Part shown: positions 33,399 through 41,258 of the stretch, piece after piece
How positions within the stretch are numbered: position 1 is the stretch's first letter
How the letters are laid out: each line of letters starts with the position of its first letter
DNA from: Deltaproteobacteria bacterium
GTDB lineage: Bacteria > CG2-30-53-67
Assembly: GCA_013151235.1 (NCBI GenBank)
Contig: JAADIO010000019.1
Location: 1-64,000, forward strand
Direction of reading: 5' to 3'
Length of the DNA: 64,000 nt
Notes under the pieces: generated by a model
What the model was told of the DNA's origin: nothing
Seen by the model: the letters and a program-made list of their open reading frames with translations, nothing else
The model's database searches: none
Position numbers and translations under genes: made by a program

Positions 33399-35087
33399 AT
33401 GGCGATTGTGGTGAGAAAAATACAGCGCAAGATCGGACTGAGGCGGGGCGGCAGGGGAACGCAGACATCGACGCAACGGCCGCAGTATAATTTGAAGGAG
33501 TCTCCCTGTATTCATGCTTGTCCGAGCGGTGAGGATATCCGTGCGTATCTGGTGCAGATTGCCCAGACCGAAAAATATGACTGGTCCTATGATGATGCCT
33601 TCAAAGAAGCCTGGTATACGATCACGGACAAGAACCCCTTTCCCGCCGTTATGGGAAGGGTCTGTCCTCACCCTTGTGAAAGTGAGTGCAACCGGAAAGA
33701 CAAGGATGCCGCCGTGGGGATCAACAACATGGAGCGGTTCATCGGTGACTATGGTATCAAGAATAAACTGAAACTGAAGAAGGTGGACGGAGAGGGTGGT
33801 TCGGAAAAAGTCGCCGTGGTTGGTGCCGGTCCTTCCGGGCTTTCCTGTGCATACCAGTTAGCCCGTCGGGGTTATTCCGTAACGGTATTCGAAATGTTTG
33901 ACAAGGGAGGCGGGATGCTTCGTTTCGGGATCCCCGTCTACCGCCTTCCCGATGATGTTCTCGATGCTGAAATTCAGCGGATCGCTGAGATGGGGGTTGA
34001 GATTAAGTACAACACCAAGATCGGTCGGGATATCACCTTTGCGGATTTGAAGAAGGATTATAAGGCGATCTATCTCTCCATCGGTGCGCACACCGGATGG
34101 GATATGAATATCCCCGGTGAGGATGCCGGGAATGTATTGACCGGCGCCGATTATCTCCACAAAATCAATGCCGGGGAAAAGGTGGAAATCGGGAATAAGG
34201 TGGTGGTGATCGGTGGTGGTGATACCGCTATTGATGCCGCCATGACTTCACTCCGCCTTGGGGCGGATGTTACGCTTCTTTATCGGCGGACCCGGAACGA
34301 GATGCCGGCCATCGACCATGATATTACCCTGGCCGAAGAGGAAGGGATCAATTTTGAATTTCTGTCTGCTCCGGTGGAGGTGATCAAAAACGGAGACGGG
34401 AAGGCGACGGCACTGAAATGCCTTAAGATGGAATTAGGTGAACCGGATGATTCGGGCCGTAGAAGGCCGGTCCCGATCGAAGGTTCGGAGTATACCGTTG
34501 ATGCGACGGCTATCATCTCCGCCATTGGCCAGGCCCCGGATTGGGAAGGCCTGGATTCCTTTAAAAACGAAAAAGGCTGGATTACCGCCGACGATCACGG
34601 GATTACGGAAACGGCCGGTGTCTTTGCCGGGGGGGATGTGACGGTCGGATTGGGCATTGCCACGCAGGCTATTGGTCTCGGGCGGAAGACGGCGGAAGCT
34701 ATTCATCATTTTCTTCGGGACGAAGAGGTTCCGGAACCGGAAACGCTGCCGGTTGTTCATTCCGATGCCATGAACCTCGGTCATTATGTTTCGCTGGAAC
34801 GGCAGAATGAAAAATACCTTCCGGCGGATGATCGGAAGACCAATTTCAATGAGCTGCGCTTTGCCTTGACCGAGGAACAGGCGATTGAAGAGGCGAAACG
34901 ATGCATGAGCTGTGGCCGATGTTTTGACTGTGACAACTGTTTTACCTTCTGTTCCGACAGTGCTGTCAAGAAGCTTGATAAAAATGAAAATCCCTTCGGT
35001 CAGCATTATAAATTTGTCCTCGATACCTGTCAGGGATGCAAAAAGTGTGCGGAAGAATGTCCTTGCGGCTACATTGATATGGTCTGA
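33399..35087 (+). CDS. dsrL: DsrL-like NAD(P)H:acceptor oxidoreductase
   Basis: 562 residues of the GltD/DsrL type. N-terminal Cys-rich segment (SPCIHACPSGEDIRAY, CPHPCESECNRKD), FAD motif VVGAGPSGLSCAYQ (about 140), NAD(P)H motif VVVIGGGDTAIDAA (about 267), and a C-terminal iron-sulfur tail with CMSCGRCFDCDNCFTFC (about 501) and CQGCKKCAEECPCG (about 543). DsrL links NAD(P)H to DsrAB, with different subtypes in oxidisers and reducers. Location next to dsrABD supports DsrL. The alternative is a generic NADPH:ferredoxin oxidoreductase. Known DsrL proteins are somewhat longer. Confidence 0.75.
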   Translation: MAIVVRKIQRKIGLRRGGRGTQTSTQRPQYNLKESPCIHACPSGEDIRAYLVQIAQTEKYDWSYDDAFKEAWYTITDKNPFPAVMGRVCPHPCESECNRKDKDAAVGINNMERFIGDYGIKNKLKLKKVDGEGGSEKVAVVGAGPSGLSCAYQLARRGYSVTVFEMFDKGGGMLRFGIPVYRLPDDVLDAEIQRIAEMGVEIKYNTKIGRDITFADLKKDYKAIYLSIGAHTGWDMNIPGEDAGNVLTGADYLHKINAGEKVEIGNKVVVIGGGDTAIDAAMTSLRLGADVTLLYRRTRNEMPAIDHDITLAEEEGINFEFLSAPVEVIKNGDGKATALKCLKMELGEPDDSGRRRPVPIEGSEYTVDATAIISAIGQAPDWEGLDSFKNEKGWITADDHGITETAGVFAGGDVTVGLGIATQAIGLGRKTAEAIHHFLRDEEVPEPETLPVVHSDAMNLGHYVSLERQNEKYLPADDRKTNFNELRFALTEEQAIEEAKRCMSCGRCFDCDNCFTFCSDSAVKKLDKNENPFGQHYKFVLDTCQGCKKCAEECPCGYIDMV

Positions 35088-35224
35088 ACCTCCGGGGGAA
35101 GAACCACGGTAATCCATGATGTTGCCGTCCGGGCTTGGCCGTGCTGAAAAAGAGTTCCGGGTGTTGTTCACGGAACAAGCTTTTTGTTTGCTGCCGGGTA
35201 TGACGAGATCCACAAGGAGTCAAA

Positions 35225-35689
35225 ATGGAAGAAATTACGTTCAATGAAATCATCAGCTATGCGAAGATCGCGGAAGAGAATGCGAAAAGCTTTTATTTGA
35301 ATGCCGCAGAAGAGATGGAACAGCGAAATGTGAAAGAATATCTTGAAACGCTGGCGGCGGAGGAGCAGACTCACATTAACCGCCTTGAGGCCCTGCAGAA
35401 GACCATCCAGAGCCGGGGAGAGGTTCCCGATCTTCATTCGGAGATCCGGAGTCTCGGCTACGCGGATTTCATCAAGGCTGCCGAACTCGGCAAAGATGCT
35501 TCCTATAAGGATGTCTTGGTCGTTGCCATGTCCAACGAGAAAGAGGCCATCCGGAACTATGACAATTTTTCCCGTTTTATCGATAACGAAGAGGCCAAAA
35601 AACTGTTCACGGTCCTGGCCGACGAAGAACGTCGTCATCTGAAACGATTTGAAGAAGAGTATGACGAACTCCAGGACCAAAATTATTAA
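35225..35689 (+). CDS. rubrerythrin-like ferritin-family diiron protein
   Basis: 154 residues with two helix pairs bearing diiron ligands: EENAKSFYLNAAEE, EEQTHINRLEAL, NEKEAIRNYDNF and ADEERRHLKRFEEE. The C-terminal rubredoxin domain of true rubrerythrins is absent. It probably scavenges peroxide in this oxygen-sensitive locus. The ribosome site is GGAG. Confidence 0.88.
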   Translation: MEEITFNEIISYAKIAEENAKSFYLNAAEEMEQRNVKEYLETLAAEEQTHINRLEALQKTIQSRGEVPDLHSEIRSLGYADFIKAAELGKDASYKDVLVVAMSNEKEAIRNYDNFSRFIDNEEAKKLFTVLADEERRHLKRFEEEYDELQDQNY

Positions 35690-35717
35690 ACCAAACCGGG
35701 ATTGAGGGTAAACCATA

Positions 35718-36569
35718 ATGTATGAAATTCTGGAAAAGAAGGTGTGGCAGGAAGAGAAGCCGAGAATTACGGAGTTCAAGGTCAATGCGCCGGAGATTGC
35801 CCGCGCTCACCAAGCGGGCCAGTTTGTGATCCTCATTGTCGACGAGAACGGAGAGCGGATTCCCCTGACCATTGCCGACAAGGACGCGGAAAAAGGGACC
35901 ATCAATATTCTCTTTCAGGAGGTGGGGAAGTCTACGATCTGTCTGGGCAAGCTGGAAGTGGGAGAGAAGATCCATCACGTTACGGGGCCGTTGGGTAAAC
36001 CGACCCATGTGGAGAAGTTCGGTACCGTTGTCTGTGTCGGTGGAGGGATCGGAATCGCTCCGGTCCATCCCATTGCCAAGGCGATGAAGGATGCCGGCAA
36101 CAAGGTGATTTCCATTCTCGGATCTCGATCAAAGGACCTGCTGATCTATGAAGACAAGATGAATGCGGCCAGCAGTGAGGTCCGCGTGACTACGGATGAC
36201 GGGACCTACGGCCGTCACGGTTTTGTGACCGATGAACTCAAGGCAATGATTGAAGAAGAAAAGATCCCCATCGATCTGGTGGTCGTGATTGGACCTCCGA
36301 TCATGATGAAGTTCGTCTGCAAGGTGACGGAACCGCACAAGATCAAGACCTTTGCCAGCCTGAATACGATCATGGTAGACGGGACCGGGATGTGCGGTGC
36401 CTGCCGTGTGACCGTCGGGGGGAAGACCAAGTTTGTCTGTGTGGACGGACCGGAATTTGACGGGCATCAGGTCGATTTTGAAGAGATGATGATGCGCCAG
36501 AAACAGTATCTCACGGAAGAAAAAATCGCCGTGGAACGCTGTGGGAAAGGGGCCTGCCATCAGGGTTGA
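35718..36569 (+). CDS. nfnA: NfnA / sulfide dehydrogenase beta-type flavoprotein
   Basis: 283 residues, FNR-like. The FAD-binding barrel is followed by VVCVGGGIGIAPVHPIAKAM (nucleotide-binding loop) and a C-terminal GMCGACRVTVGGKTKFVC (about 224-241) [2Fe-2S]-binding motif. It is the small subunit of ferredoxin:NADP transhydrogenase (NfnAB, also named SudB). The partner gene follows after 100 bases. It may shuttle electrons among NADH, ferredoxin and NADPH for the sulfur pathway. Confidence 0.9.
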   Translation: MYEILEKKVWQEEKPRITEFKVNAPEIARAHQAGQFVILIVDENGERIPLTIADKDAEKGTINILFQEVGKSTICLGKLEVGEKIHHVTGPLGKPTHVEKFGTVVCVGGGIGIAPVHPIAKAMKDAGNKVISILGSRSKDLLIYEDKMNAASSEVRVTTDDGTYGRHGFVTDELKAMIEEEKIPIDLVVVIGPPIMMKFVCKVTEPHKIKTFASLNTIMVDGTGMCGACRVTVGGKTKFVCVDGPEFDGHQVDFEEMMMRQKQYLTEEKIAVERCGKGACHQG

Positions 36570-36669
36570 AAGATCCGTGTTGACGGCTTTCGCTGAAAGT
36601 CCGTCTGTCGCGGTCATCCGGCATTCTGCTTAAAACCATCAACATAAGTTCTGGAGAGGATTCATAAGA

Positions 36670-38145
36670 ATGAGTGATGAGAAACAGCTAAAAGGGGCCT
36701 CAAAGGCGAAACCGAAGAGACCGAAAATCCCCCGTCAGGCAATGCCGGAACAGGATCCGCATGTCCGGGCGAAAAACTTTGATTCCGTTACGCTGGGGTA
36801 TACCGATGAACAGGCGATAGCGGAAGCCACGCGGTGTCTTCAGTGCAAGAAACCCTTCTGCATACAGGGGTGTCCTGTTTCAATCAACATCCCCGGTTTT
36901 ATTCAGGCAATCAAGGACCGTGATTATGCAAAGGCGGTCCAGGTCATCAAGGAGACAAATCTTCTGCCGGCGGTCTGCGGACGAGTCTGTCCACAGGAAG
37001 AGCAGTGCGAGAACAGATGTATCCTGGGTAAAAAACAAGAGCCTGTTGCGATCGGCCGATTGGAGCGTTTTGTGGCGGATTATGAAGCCGCTCACGGTGA
37101 ATCGCCGTTGCCGGAGCTTCCGTCGAAGACGGGAAAGAAGGTTGCCGTGGTCGGTGCCGGTCCGGGGGGGTTGACGGTTGCAGGCGATCTGATCCGTAAA
37201 GGACATGATGTGACCGTCTTCGAGGCCCTCCACAAGGCGGGCGGTGTTCTGGTGTATGGAATCCCGGAATTCCGGCTGCCCAAGGCGATCGTGGAACGGG
37301 AAGTCGATTATCTGAAAAAGCTTGGCGTTGTTTTCAAAATGAACCATGTGATCGGGAAGATCCGGACCATCGATCAATTGATGAAGGAAGACGGGTTTGA
37401 TGCTGTTTTTATCGGGAGCGGCGCCGGTCTGCCCTGGTTCATGGATATTCCCGGTGAGAACTTGAATGGAGTTTTCTCCGCGAATGAATACCTGACCCGG
37501 AACAATCTGATGAAAGCCTTTGATTTTCCGAACTATGATACCCCGATCAAACGGTTTAAGAATGTTGCCGTGATCGGTGGTGGGAATGTGGCCATGGATT
37601 CCGTTCGGACGGCTCTTCGACTGGGAGCCGACAATGCCTACATTGTTTATCGACGAGGACGGGAAGAGATGCCGGCCCGGAAAGAGGAAGTGGATCATGC
37701 CGAGCATGAAGGGGTGCAGTTTAAGAACCTGACAGCCCCCGTGCGGATCCTCGGGAATGAAGACGGTTGGGTGACGGGCCTGGAATGCCTTAAAATGGAA
37801 TTAGGTGAACCGGACGCCTCTGGACGGCGCCGTCCGATCCCGATCGAGGGCTCGGAATTTGTTCTGGATATGGATGCCGTAATCATTGCGATCGGGACCA
37901 GTGCCAATCCTCTGATCGGCCAGACCACGCCGGATCTGAAACTGAGCCGTCGAGGTTACATTGAGGTCGAAAATGAGACTACCGGCCGCAGCAGCAAGAA
38001 AGGGGTTTTCGCCGGAGGAGACATCGTAACCGGTGCGGCAACCGTGATCCTGGCGATGGGAGCGGGACGAAATGCCGCCAATGCCATTCAGCAATACCTG
38101 GAGACGGGTGAATGGTGGACGCCGAACGGCGACGGCGAAAAGTAG
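36670..38145 (+). CDS. nfnB: NfnB / GltD-like NADPH-linked subunit
   Basis: 491 residues. The N-terminal domain holds two [4Fe-4S] motifs (CLQCKKPFCIQGCPVSINIP near 57 and VCGRVCPQEEQCENRC). FAD motif VVGAGPGGLTVAGDL (about 159) and NAD(P) motif VAVIGGGNVAMDSVR follow, ending in GGDIVTGAATVILAMGAG. It partners NfnA (35718-36569) and is paralogous to the DsrL-like gene: both share GEPDxSGRRRPxPIEGSE. The gene ends just before a bidirectional terminator. Confidence 0.9.
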   Translation: MSDEKQLKGASKAKPKRPKIPRQAMPEQDPHVRAKNFDSVTLGYTDEQAIAEATRCLQCKKPFCIQGCPVSINIPGFIQAIKDRDYAKAVQVIKETNLLPAVCGRVCPQEEQCENRCILGKKQEPVAIGRLERFVADYEAAHGESPLPELPSKTGKKVAVVGAGPGGLTVAGDLIRKGHDVTVFEALHKAGGVLVYGIPEFRLPKAIVEREVDYLKKLGVVFKMNHVIGKIRTIDQLMKEDGFDAVFIGSGAGLPWFMDIPGENLNGVFSANEYLTRNNLMKAFDFPNYDTPIKRFKNVAVIGGGNVAMDSVRTALRLGADNAYIVYRRGREEMPARKEEVDHAEHEGVQFKNLTAPVRILGNEDGWVTGLECLKMELGEPDASGRRRPIPIEGSEFVLDMDAVIIAIGTSANPLIGQTTPDLKLSRRGYIEVENETTGRSSKKGVFAGGDIVTGAATVILAMGAGRNAANAIQQYLETGEWWTPNGDGEK

Positions 38146-38168
38146 CTGTTTCTTAAAATAAGATGTAA

Positions 38169-38206
38169 AAAAGGCCGATGAGAGGTTTCTCATCGGCCTT
38201 TTCCTT
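38169..38206. terminator. bidirectional rho-independent terminator
   Basis: AAAAGGCCGATGAG (38169-38182), loop AGGTTT, CTCATCGGCCTTTT (38189-38202): a perfect 14-bp stem. The plus strand ends in TTTTCCTTTT and the minus strand in TTTTTT, so it serves nfnB on the left and the convergent dsrF paralogue on the right. Confidence 0.85.
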
Positions 38207-38255
38207 TTAATTTCCTTCCGAAACCTTTTGCAGGTTTCTGAAGGAAATTAAAAGG
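38203..38255. repeat. 22/23-bp palindrome overlapping the dsrF2 stop codon
   Basis: Arms 38203-38225 and 38233-38255 (left arm starts CCTTTTAATTTCCTTC) pair with a single mismatch around the loop TTTTGCA. The right arm covers the stop codon of the minus-strand gene at 38248. It abuts the bidirectional terminator, so the two hairpins act back to back. Confidence 0.75.
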
Positions 38256-38613
38256 GCAAAATTACCTCCTGTTTTTTCATAAAGGCCATGATTTCGGCGG
38301 ACTCCAGAACTTCCACGTCAATCATGAGATCTTCGACGGTTAATCCTCGTTCTGTGAGTGCGGTTTTGTCTACGATGATCCGTTCGACTCCATAGTCTTC
38401 CAGGACCCGAAAAGCACTGGAAAACGCCTTAGTTCCCAATTCCATTGTATCCTGCCCTTTTTTCAGCACATAGACTCCGTCATCCATCAAGACCAAGGTG
38501 ATCGCTTGTTCATATGTACAGAAGATCAGGAGCGCCTCCAATCCTTCATGGGTATATATCGTTCCATGAGGCGCCTTCCTCATGAGAAAGGTTATTTTCT
38601 TCTTTTTGGACAT
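38248..38613 (-). CDS. second DsrF paralogue (orphan)
   Basis: 121 residues. By eye about 60 of about 110 aligned positions are identical to the DsrF at 28979, including RKAPHG, LKKGQDT, FRVLE, RGLT and a final LPF. One difference is a cysteine (IFCTYEQ) where DsrF has Gly. No DsrE or DsrH partner is adjacent. The gene faces the dsr island with its own promoter candidate (38675-38703), so it is probably regulated separately. It may replace DsrF in an alternative complex (inference). Confidence 0.88.
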   Translation of the reverse strand: MSKKKKITFLMRKAPHGTIYTHEGLEALLIFCTYEQAITLVLMDDGVYVLKKGQDTMELGTKAFSSAFRVLEDYGVERIIVDKTALTERGLTVEDLMIDVEVLESAEIMAFMKKQEVILPF

Positions 38614-38674
38614 CTGTGAATCACCCTTCCTTCCTAAAACACGTTATTTCAGCTGTAAGACTTCATATATCTGC

Positions 38675-38703
38675 ATCATAAGATATTCGGAGCTTCCCTT
38701 CAA
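38675..38703 (-). promoter_or_regulatory. promoter candidate of the dsrF paralogue
   Basis: Minus strand TTGAAG (38698-38703), 17 bases, TATGAT (38675-38680), about 60 bases before the ATG at 38613. Sequence upstream contains two TTGACA-like repeats on the plus strand, function unclear. Confidence 0.5.
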
Positions 38704-38794
38704 GTAAAAACTTGACAAAACAAATTGACAATAAGGGAAATATGCCGTTTCAATGCCCCTTTTTGTTCATTGCTGTAGTTGTGAAGTAAACCAC

Positions 38795-39808
38795 TTAGAG
38801 GTTTTTTTTGTCGATTCCTTTTGCTGCAAGCTGTAAGCCGACGGAAACGGCTTCCATTAAACTGGAAGGGTCGGCTTTTCCTTGGCCTGAAATATCGAAG
38901 GCCGTTCCGTGATCCACGGAAGTTCGGATGATCGGCAGGCCCAGGGTCACGTTGACCCCCTTTTCAAAGGCGATCATTTTCAGGGGAATCAGTCCCTGAT
39001 CGTGATACATGGAGACGATGGCATGGAAACGTCCGTGATAGGCCTGATGAAAGACCGTATCCGGAGGCAGCGGCCCTGTGACGTTGATTCCCTTTTTTTG
39101 GGACGCAATGACGGCGGGCAGAATAATCTTCTCTTCTTCCTCCCCGAAGAGGCCGTGTTCTCCAGCATGGGGGTTCAGCGCGGCGACGGCGATACGGGGG
39201 GAGGAAAAACCGAGGTCGAGCATTGCCTGATGAGCAAGTAGAATCTTCTTTTCAATATTCCCAGGCGTCAATGCATGGGGAACCTCCCTCAATGCGAGGT
39301 GGGTCGTGACAAGAATAACACGGATCGGTCCTCCCATGAGCATCATTGCGAATTGCGAGGTCCCCGTTTTCGCCGCGAGGAGTTCCGTGTGGCCGGCGAA
39401 GTTGAATCCTGCAAGATGGACCGCTTCCTTGTGGATCGGTGCTGTGACAATGGCATCTATATCTCCTTTCAGCGCAGCGTCTATGGCAGCAAGGACATAT
39501 TCAATCGAGGCACGGCCAGCCGCGGCCGATACTTCTCCGGGAGCGAAGTCGGCAGGAGCGATATTTTTAAAATCGAGGAGACAGGGGTTTGTCTCCCGCC
39601 GGGAGAACTCTTTGATATCCGACAGGACATGAAAGGGGCTCTGTATTGCGAGATGTTCCGCCAGAGTGTCAAAAACGGCGGCGCTGCCGAAAACAAGGGG
39701 AAGAAAATCCTCCATCTCCTTCCGACGGTTGAGCAGGGCCAGGATGATCTCCGGGCCGATACCGGCGGGATCACCCATGGTGATTCCGATGACCGGAAGT
39801 CTCTTCAT
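38795..39808 (-). CDS. pdxA: 4-hydroxythreonine-4-phosphate dehydrogenase
   Basis: 337 residues. Starts MKRLPVIGITMGDPAGIGPE, the family N-terminus. FAGHTELLAAKTGTSQFAM and NPHAGEHGLFGEEE contain the metal-binding His and catalytic loop, and ISMYHDQGLIPLKM is the third signature. It oxidises 4-phosphohydroxy-L-threonine in the DXP-dependent vitamin B6 pathway (or acts in a PdxA2-type role). It is a single-gene unit on the minus strand. Confidence 0.95.
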   Translation of the reverse strand: MKRLPVIGITMGDPAGIGPEIILALLNRRKEMEDFLPLVFGSAAVFDTLAEHLAIQSPFHVLSDIKEFSRRETNPCLLDFKNIAPADFAPGEVSAAAGRASIEYVLAAIDAALKGDIDAIVTAPIHKEAVHLAGFNFAGHTELLAAKTGTSQFAMMLMGGPIRVILVTTHLALREVPHALTPGNIEKKILLAHQAMLDLGFSSPRIAVAALNPHAGEHGLFGEEEEKIILPAVIASQKKGINVTGPLPPDTVFHQAYHGRFHAIVSMYHDQGLIPLKMIAFEKGVNVTLGLPIIRTSVDHGTAFDISGQGKADPSSLMEAVSVGLQLAAKGIDKKNL

Positions 39809-39865
39809 TTTTCACCTCCATTCCGGAAAGAAGGTAACAGAATCTCCGATCCATTGTCAACCCGC

Positions 39866-39943
39866 AAAGGGGTCAAGTCTGCTTTTGGCTTTTATTCTGA
39901 TAGAATGTTTCACAAAAAAGCCAAAAGCAGACTTGACCCCTTT
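39866..39943. repeat. 28-bp perfect inverted repeat (MITE/REP-like)
   Basis: Left arm 39866-39893 starts AAAGGGGTCAAGTCTGCTTT; the right arm 39916-39943 is its exact reverse complement, loop 22 bases. The GGGGTCAAGTCTGC motif is of the kind found at ends of IS200/IS605- or REP-associated-transposase elements. No transposase is present, so it is a non-autonomous copy. It lies between divergent pdxA and the DUF4912 gene. Confidence 0.72.
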
Positions 39944-39946
39944 GGC

Positions 39947-39974
39947 TTGACAAAGCAGAAAGGGGTGGTATACT
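39947..39974 (+). promoter_or_regulatory. promoter of the DUF4912-GH57 unit, abutting the inverted repeat
   Basis: TTGACA (39947-39952), 16 bases, TATACT (39969-39974). The -35 starts 3 bases after the inverted repeat ends. About 80 bases then lead to the DUF4912 start. Confidence 0.62.
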
Positions 39975-40057
39975 CGGACCCTTCATCCGAGCTGGGAGTT
40001 ACGCTTTTATGATTTAATGTACCTCTATTTTGATGAATTTACAGGGGAGAAGGTCCG

Positions 40058-41155
40058 ATGAGAAAGCATGCTCTGGAAGAGATGACGAAGAGCTCCTTGA
40101 TGAAAATGGCCAGGGAAGTGAAGCTCTCCGGGCGTAGCAGGATGACGAAGGGAGAACTGGTCCAGGCACTCTCCCACAAGAACAAAGCCGGGAAAGGGGA
40201 GGAACGGGGTGTGAAACGCCGGGAAAAGAATATTTTAAAGGCGTCTACCTTGCGATCTGCACTAGAACACCGGCCGGTCCGGCGAAAGATGCATTTGTTG
40301 GAGAGTTGTCAGGAGGAGGTTGAGCGGGTCCGGTTTGAGCCTGGGATGGAGGAGAAATCATTTCCGGCGCCTCCTCCGGTTATCGAGGAACTTCCGGAAG
40401 GTTACGGGGATGACCGGATCGTTCTGATGGTGCGGGATCCCTACTGGATCTATGCTTACTGGGAGATCCAGGAAGGGACGATTGCCCAGGCCTTGCACAA
40501 GAATGGTCTGGCGGAACATGCCTACCGGCAGGTCGTGCGGGTCTACGCCGGCGACCAAGTCCATTTCAGCGATATTGATGTAGAAGGGTTGACGAATAAC
40601 TGGTATATCAACATGGGGCGTCCCGATACCGAATTCTTCGCGGATTTCGGAGTGATGGTTGGCGAACGGTTCCTGCGGCTGGTCCGGTCGAACTCCGTGC
40701 AGACGCCACGGGCCGGGATGTCGGACGTAGTGGATGAGCAGTGGGTGACCCTGAATGAAGAGGCGGAGGAGATGTACGCCTTGTCCGGTGGTTTCCGGAT
40801 CGGCAGGGGAGAAGGATCGGCAGGATTACAGGAGACGCAGGCCCGTCGGTTTGAAGCGGAACTTTCTTCCGGGGGCATCAGCAGCTTTTTCGGGAGCGGC
40901 CGTTTCCGTGAAATGCCCCGCAGGGGGTTCTGGTACCAACTGGATGCTGAACTGATCGTCTACGGGGCAACGGAACCGGACGCTTGGGTCACCCTGCAGG
41001 GAAAGCCGATCCGCCTCCGTCCGGACGGGACCTTTACGGCCCGCTTTGCCCTGCCGGATGGCCGACAGGTGATTCCCGTGACATTTGTTTCCGCCGACCG
41101 GGTGGATGAGGCCACGGTGACGCCCCGGGTTGAGCGGAAAACGGATCGGCAATAG
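40058..41155 (+). CDS. DUF4912 protein with SAP/Rho-N-like N-terminus
   Basis: 365 residues. Residues 8-45 (MTKSSLMKMAREVKLSGRSR with TKGELVQAL) look like a SAP/Rho-N helix-extension-helix, a possible nucleic-acid or protein contact. The core, about 125-230, has IVLMVRDPYWIYAYWEI and VDGLTNNW-like phrases typical of DUF4912. A C-terminal beta segment contains WVTLQGKPIRLRPDGTFTARF. Function unknown; DUF4912 genes are often next to GH57 enzymes, as here. Confidence 0.8.
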   Translation: MRKHALEEMTKSSLMKMAREVKLSGRSRMTKGELVQALSHKNKAGKGEERGVKRREKNILKASTLRSALEHRPVRRKMHLLESCQEEVERVRFEPGMEEKSFPAPPPVIEELPEGYGDDRIVLMVRDPYWIYAYWEIQEGTIAQALHKNGLAEHAYRQVVRVYAGDQVHFSDIDVEGLTNNWYINMGRPDTEFFADFGVMVGERFLRLVRSNSVQTPRAGMSDVVDEQWVTLNEEAEEMYALSGGFRIGRGEGSAGLQETQARRFEAELSSGGISSFFGSGRFREMPRRGFWYQLDAELIVYGATEPDAWVTLQGKPIRLRPDGTFTARFALPDGRQVIPVTFVSADRVDEATVTPRVERKTDRQ

Positions 41156-41258
41156 ATAAACGGCCGCCGCTTCTTGCCTGCGGAGCGTTACTTCCAGACA
41201 GTTCCTTACCGGCCGGGAAATATGCAAAACATTTCCGTTCTGTTCTTATGAGGTTACG

